Shown here: piece after piece, positions 60,841-64,000 of the stretch | Position numbering within the stretch: position 1 is the first letter of the stretch | Layout: the number at the start of each line of letters is the position of its first letter | NCBI RefSeq assembly: GCF_004208535.1 | Contig: NZ_SGIS01000006.1 | Location: forward strand, 113,977-177,976 | Direction of reading: 5' to 3' | DNA length: 64,000 nucleotides | DNA from: Sphingomonas populi | GTDB taxonomy: Bacteria > Pseudomonadota > Alphaproteobacteria > Sphingomonadales > Sphingomonadaceae | Notes under the pieces: generated by a model | What the model was told of the DNA's origin: nothing | The model's input: only the letters and a program-made list of their open reading frames with translations | Database searches by the model: none | Made by a program: the position numbers and the translations under genes

Positions 60841-63438
60841 ATGCTCGATATCCAGACCGCCACCGCCCAGCCGCACGTCACCCGCCGCGCCGATTACACG
60901 CCGCCCGAATGGCGCGTGCCCGACATCGCGCTCGATTTCGATCTCGCGCCGGAAGCGACGCGGGTGCGCGCGACGCTGTCGGTCGAACGGAACGCGGGCC
61001 ACGGCCCGCTGCGGCTCGACGGCGCCGGGCAGACCTTGCTGTCGGTGAAGGTCGACGGCCTCGCGGTCAACGACTGGACCATCGAGAACGACGCATTGGT
61101 GCTGCCGCTCGCCGGCGGCGCGCATGTCGTCGAGACCGAGGTCGAGATCGCGCCAGATCGCAACACCCAGTTGATGGGCCTCTACGCCTCGGGCGGCATC
61201 CTGTGTACGCAGTGCGAGGCGGAGGGCTTCCGCCGCATCACCTATTTCCCCGACCGCCCCGACGTACTGAGCCGCTACAGCGTGCGGATGACCGCCGACA
61301 AGGCGCGCTATCCGGTGCTGCTCGCCAATGGCGATCCGGTCGCGCAGGGCGATCTCGACGACGGGCGGCACTGGGCCGAGTGGAACGATCCGTTCCCCAA
61401 GCCGTGCTATCTGTTCGCGCTGGTGGCGGGCGATCTCGCCTGTAATTCGGGCAGCTTCGTCACGCAATCGGGCCGCACAGTGCAGCTCGGCATCTGGGTA
61501 CGCGCCGCCGATCTGGCCAAGACCCATCACGCGCTCGAAGCGCTCAAGACGTCGATGGCGTGGGACGAGCGCGTCTATGGCCGCGAATATGATCTCGACG
61601 TGTTCAACATCGTCGCGGTCGATGATTTCAATTTCGGCGCGATGGAGAACAAGGGCCTCAACGTCTTCAACAGCCGCTACATCCTCGCCGACCCCGACAC
61701 CGCGACCGATTACGATTTCGACGCGATCGCCGCCGTGGTCGCGCACGAATATTTCCACAACTGGTCGGGCAACCGCGTAACGTGCCGCGACTGGTTCCAG
61801 CTTTCGTTGAAGGAAGGCTTCACCGTCTATCGCGATCAGGGCTTTTCAGCCGATCAGGGATCGGCGGCGGTCAAGCGGATCGAGGATGTGCGCGGGCTTC
61901 GCGCCGCGCAATTCCCCGAGGATGCCGGCCCGCTCGCGCACCCGATCCGGCCTGACGAATATCAGGAAATCTCGAACTTCTACACCGCGACGATCTACAA
62001 CAAAGGCGCGGAGGTAATCCGCATGCTCGCGACGATGCTTGGCGCGCAGGCGTTCCGCGCGGGCACCGATCTGTATTTCGAACGGTTCGACGGAACAGCG
62101 GCGACCTGCGAGGATTTCGTCGCCTCGCTGGAGGAAGCGAGCGGCATCGACCTGACGCAGTTCCGCCGCTGGTACAGCCAGGCCGGCACGCCGCGCGTCA
62201 AGGCGCAGCTTTCGCACGAGACCGCCGGCGGTCGCGCAGTGCTGACGCTGTCGCAGACGGTTCCGCCGACGCCAGGCCAGCCAGTCAAAGCGCCGATGGT
62301 GCTGCCGCTGCGGCTCAAGCTGTTCGGCGCCGACACCGGGCGGGCGCTCAGCGACGAACGGCTGGTGCTGCTGGAGGACGACGTCGCCGAGATCGCCTTC
62401 GAGACCGTCACCGAGCGGCCGGTGCTGTCGATCAACCGCGGCTTCTCCGCGCCGGTGGTGATCGAGACCGATCGCAGCGCCGCCGATCTCGCCTTCCTGT
62501 CGGCGCATGACGACGATCCCTTCGCGCGCTACGAGGCGATGCAGCAACTCATGCTCGACACGCTCGTCGCGGCCGCAAGCGGCATGCACGCGGATCAGGC
62601 TGCGGTGATCGCCGCGATCGAGACCACGCTGGATAATAGCGCGCTCGACCCCGCCTTCATCGCCGAGGCGGTGTTGCTTCCATCGGAAAGCTTCGTCGGC
62701 GACCAGATGGCGGTGGTCGATCCCGACGCGATCTTTCGTGCGCGCGAGGCGCTGCGCCGCGAGATCGGCCGCGCGCTGGAGCCGAAATGGCGCGCCGCCT
62801 ACGCGCAGGCGGCGGCGACCGGCGGCTATGTCTATTCGCCCGACGCCAAGGGGCTGCGCCGGATGAAGACCGTCGCGCTCGGCTATATCGCCGCGAGCGG
62901 CGCGGCGGATGCGGGCGCGCTCGCCTTCGCGCAGTTCGAGGCGGCCGACAACATGACCGACCGGCAGGGCGCGCTCACCACCTTGGCCAGCAGCGATGCG
63001 GCCGAGCGGGTGGCGGCGCTCGACATCTTCTACAACCGCTACTCCGACAATGCGCTGGTGCTCGACAAATGGTTCCAGGCGCAGGCGCTCGCACAGCGCG
63101 ACGATACGCTCGCGGCGGTCGAGGACCTGGCGCGGCACCGCGACTTCACGCTCGCCAACCCCAACCGCGCGCGCTCGCTGGTGGGGGCGTTCAGCGTCAA
63201 CCAGCGCGCGTTCAACGCAGCCGATGGCGCCGGCTATCGCTTCGTGGCCGATCAGTTGATCGCGCTGGACAAGCTCAACCCGCAGACCGCCGCCAAGCTG
63301 CTCCCGCCACTCGGCCGGTGGCGGCGCTACGATGCGGCGCGCGCGGCGCTGATGCGGGCGGAGCTGGAGCGTATCCTCGCGACGCCGGGATTGTCCAAGG
63401 ACATGTTCGAGCAGGCGTCGAAGAGCTTGGCGCAATAG
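60841..63438 (+). CDS. pepN: Aminopeptidase N (M1 family)
   Basis: An 865-residue cytoplasmic zinc aminopeptidase that cleaves N-terminal residues from peptides. It has the exopeptidase motif GAMENKG, the zinc site HEYFHNWSGNRV with the third ligand in LKEGFTVY, and C-terminal alpha-helical domains (DUF3458 and ARM-like). The length matches E. coli PepN (870). ATG 60841 begins the family N-terminus; no upstream extension is needed. Confidence 0.95.
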   Translation: MLDIQTATAQPHVTRRADYTPPEWRVPDIALDFDLAPEATRVRATLSVERNAGHGPLRLDGAGQTLLSVKVDGLAVNDWTIENDALVLPLAGGAHVVETEVEIAPDRNTQLMGLYASGGILCTQCEAEGFRRITYFPDRPDVLSRYSVRMTADKARYPVLLANGDPVAQGDLDDGRHWAEWNDPFPKPCYLFALVAGDLACNSGSFVTQSGRTVQLGIWVRAADLAKTHHALEALKTSMAWDERVYGREYDLDVFNIVAVDDFNFGAMENKGLNVFNSRYILADPDTATDYDFDAIAAVVAHEYFHNWSGNRVTCRDWFQLSLKEGFTVYRDQGFSADQGSAAVKRIEDVRGLRAAQFPEDAGPLAHPIRPDEYQEISNFYTATIYNKGAEVIRMLATMLGAQAFRAGTDLYFERFDGTAATCEDFVASLEEASGIDLTQFRRWYSQAGTPRVKAQLSHETAGGRAVLTLSQTVPPTPGQPVKAPMVLPLRLKLFGADTGRALSDERLVLLEDDVAEIAFETVTERPVLSINRGFSAPVVIETDRSAADLAFLSAHDDDPFARYEAMQQLMLDTLVAAASGMHADQAAVIAAIETTLDNSALDPAFIAEAVLLPSESFVGDQMAVVDPDAIFRAREALRREIGRALEPKWRAAYAQAAATGGYVYSPDAKGLRRMKTVALGYIAASGAADAGALAFAQFEAADNMTDRQGALTTLASSDAAERVAALDIFYNRYSDNALVLDKWFQAQALAQRDDTLAAVEDLARHRDFTLANPNRARSLVGAFSVNQRAFNAADGAGYRFVADQLIALDKLNPQTAAKLLPPLGRWRRYDAARAALMRAELERILATPGLSKDMFEQASKSLAQ

Positions 63439-63447
63439 GCTGCGTCT

Positions 63448-63891
63448 TCAGGCAGGACAATTGATGCGAGGTATTTCCCGCGCGGCATTATCTACTATCA
63501 TGTCGAGCGCGGCGTTTCTGCCGCGCCGATAGTACACACCAATGATCTCGCCACGAGGATAGTCGTTCACGACGGCGTAGCGTCCGCTCATGCTTGATTG
63601 AAACGAAAAGCCGGTCTCAGCTAAAATTTGATATTCCGGCTTCCCGTACTCGATGGTTATAGCGCGAGGTTTCTGGCCGGGGGCGTCAACCATCATGCGG
63701 GAAGCGGTAACGCGAACGAGTGGACCACCGGGCAATTGATAACAGCCTTCCACTACAGAAACTGGCGGTAGCGGCGGCATGAGAAAATAGATCAAACCGA
63801 ATATGACGATCCCTGCCGGAAGGATAACGATCGCAAGGGCTCGCGCCATCGCAGCCTTGGTCGCTTCATCCTCTGGCTTATCACGCCACAT
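63448..63891 (-). CDS. Hypothetical membrane-anchored protein beside an IS element
   Basis: A 147-residue protein with one membrane helix (about 17-39, ALAIVILPAGIVIFGLIYFLMP in part) and a C-terminal extracytoplasmic domain of about 105 residues (GCYQLPGG, AITIEYGKPEYQIL, GVYYRRGRN). I recognise no family. It has lower GC than its neighbours. The IS5-like element ends only a few bases upstream of ATG 63891, so the natural promoter and perhaps the original start were lost; ATG 63846 is an alternative start. Confidence 0.7.
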   Translation of the reverse strand: MWRDKPEDEATKAAMARALAIVILPAGIVIFGLIYFLMPPLPPVSVVEGCYQLPGGPLVRVTASRMMVDAPGQKPRAITIEYGKPEYQILAETGFSFQSSMSGRYAVVNDYPRGEIIGVYYRRGRNAALDMIVDNAAREIPRINCPA

Positions 63892-63896
63892 CGCTA

Positions 63897-64000
63897 GGGC
63901 GTGGTGACGATTTAACTATCTCAGCCATATAGCGATGGCTGCGAGTTTGACGAAGCCCATGAAGTTGGCGAGCAGCTTGTCGTATCGGGTTGCCACCCGT
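63897..64000 (-). mobile_element. IS5-family insertion sequence, right end (cut by window)
   Basis: From 63916 to the window edge the minus strand encodes the C-terminus of an IS5-type transposase: ATRYDKLLANFMGFVKLAAI then AIWLR and stop (TAG at 63918-63916). The terminal repeat probably begins near GGGCGTGGTGACGATT (63897). The rest of the element lies outside. Confidence 0.82.

Overview
The window reads as chromosome of a GC-rich alphaproteobacterium, most likely a sphingomonad (Sphingomonas or a close relative). The support is a TonB-dependent receptor whose N-terminal motif is of the DIIVTAQ type, an EipA/DUF1134 envelope protein, a DUF2285 protein beside a luxR/luxI pair, very tight ATGA-type gene overlaps, and intergenic palindromes built on TTCGTCCCGAGCGAAGTCGAGGGAC-like cores. 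This identification is an inference from gene content; no rRNA is present.

Left part, about 1-24,330: accessory-looking redox, metal and sulfur genes, ending at a tRNA-Ser(GCU) gene whose 3' end faces them. (a) 1-9,210 holds a two-component system with a PepSY protein, a cytochrome b561-like protein and a VTT-type membrane protein. Next to it lies a second run on the same strand: cytochrome b561-like protein, VIT-type metal transporter, FAD/2Fe-2S reductase, membrane cytochrome b, octaheme cytochrome c and a P-type ATPase. A secreted rubrerythrin-like protein is divergent. Three start regions (the PepSY run, the second cytochrome run and the rubrerythrin gene) carry the same direct repeat, GTCAG with an 11-bp period, followed at the same distance by an AGAT-like hexamer region. 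This suggests one regulon. (b) 9,253-11,250 holds a decayed DUF2285 gene, a LuxR-type helix-turn-helix protein, a LuxI-type acyl-homoserine-lactone synthase and a frameshifted phytanoyl-CoA dioxygenase remnant. (c) 11,534-21,497 is a bidirectional ten-gene sulfide/persulfide module. Leftward it encodes sulfide:quinone oxidoreductase, a DUF2892 protein, TolC-like protein, AhpD-like protein, persulfide dioxygenase and TauE/SafE exporter. Rightward it encodes rhodanese, an RND adaptor, an RND pump and a cysteine-bearing ArsR regulator of the SqrR/BigR type. (d) 21,521-24,036 holds a second ArsR regulator with a peroxiredoxin, a divergent TrxC-type thioredoxin and a half-length ArsA ATPase.

Right part, about 24,330-64,000: mostly core genes. 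They include tRNA-Ser, eipA-like, DoxX, purA, aroC, fabI, ppc, gluQRS, a cobalamin adenosyltransferase, egtB-egtD for ergothioneine, a 3-hydroxybutyryl-CoA dehydrogenase, a PBP1A-type murein synthase, a threonine aldolase, an M28 peptidase and pepN. Notable blocks are a DUF2442/DUF4160 pair behind fabI, a transglutaminase plus circularly permuted ATP-grasp/alpha-E fusion, ku plus ligD for end joining, and a TonB-dependent receptor with a Cu/Zn-SOD-like lipoprotein. The right edge is the C-terminal end of an IS5-type transposase.

Repeats are an important part of the right half. A 170-bp unit is tandemly duplicated directly after ppc. REP-like palindromes fill 42.6-43.3 kb and 48.5-49.0 kb. A paired hairpin lies between ku and ligD, and another REP-like palindrome sits in frame inside ligD. 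I see no CRISPR array, no prophage and no integrase. All functions are read from sequence motifs and family knowledge; no database search was possible.
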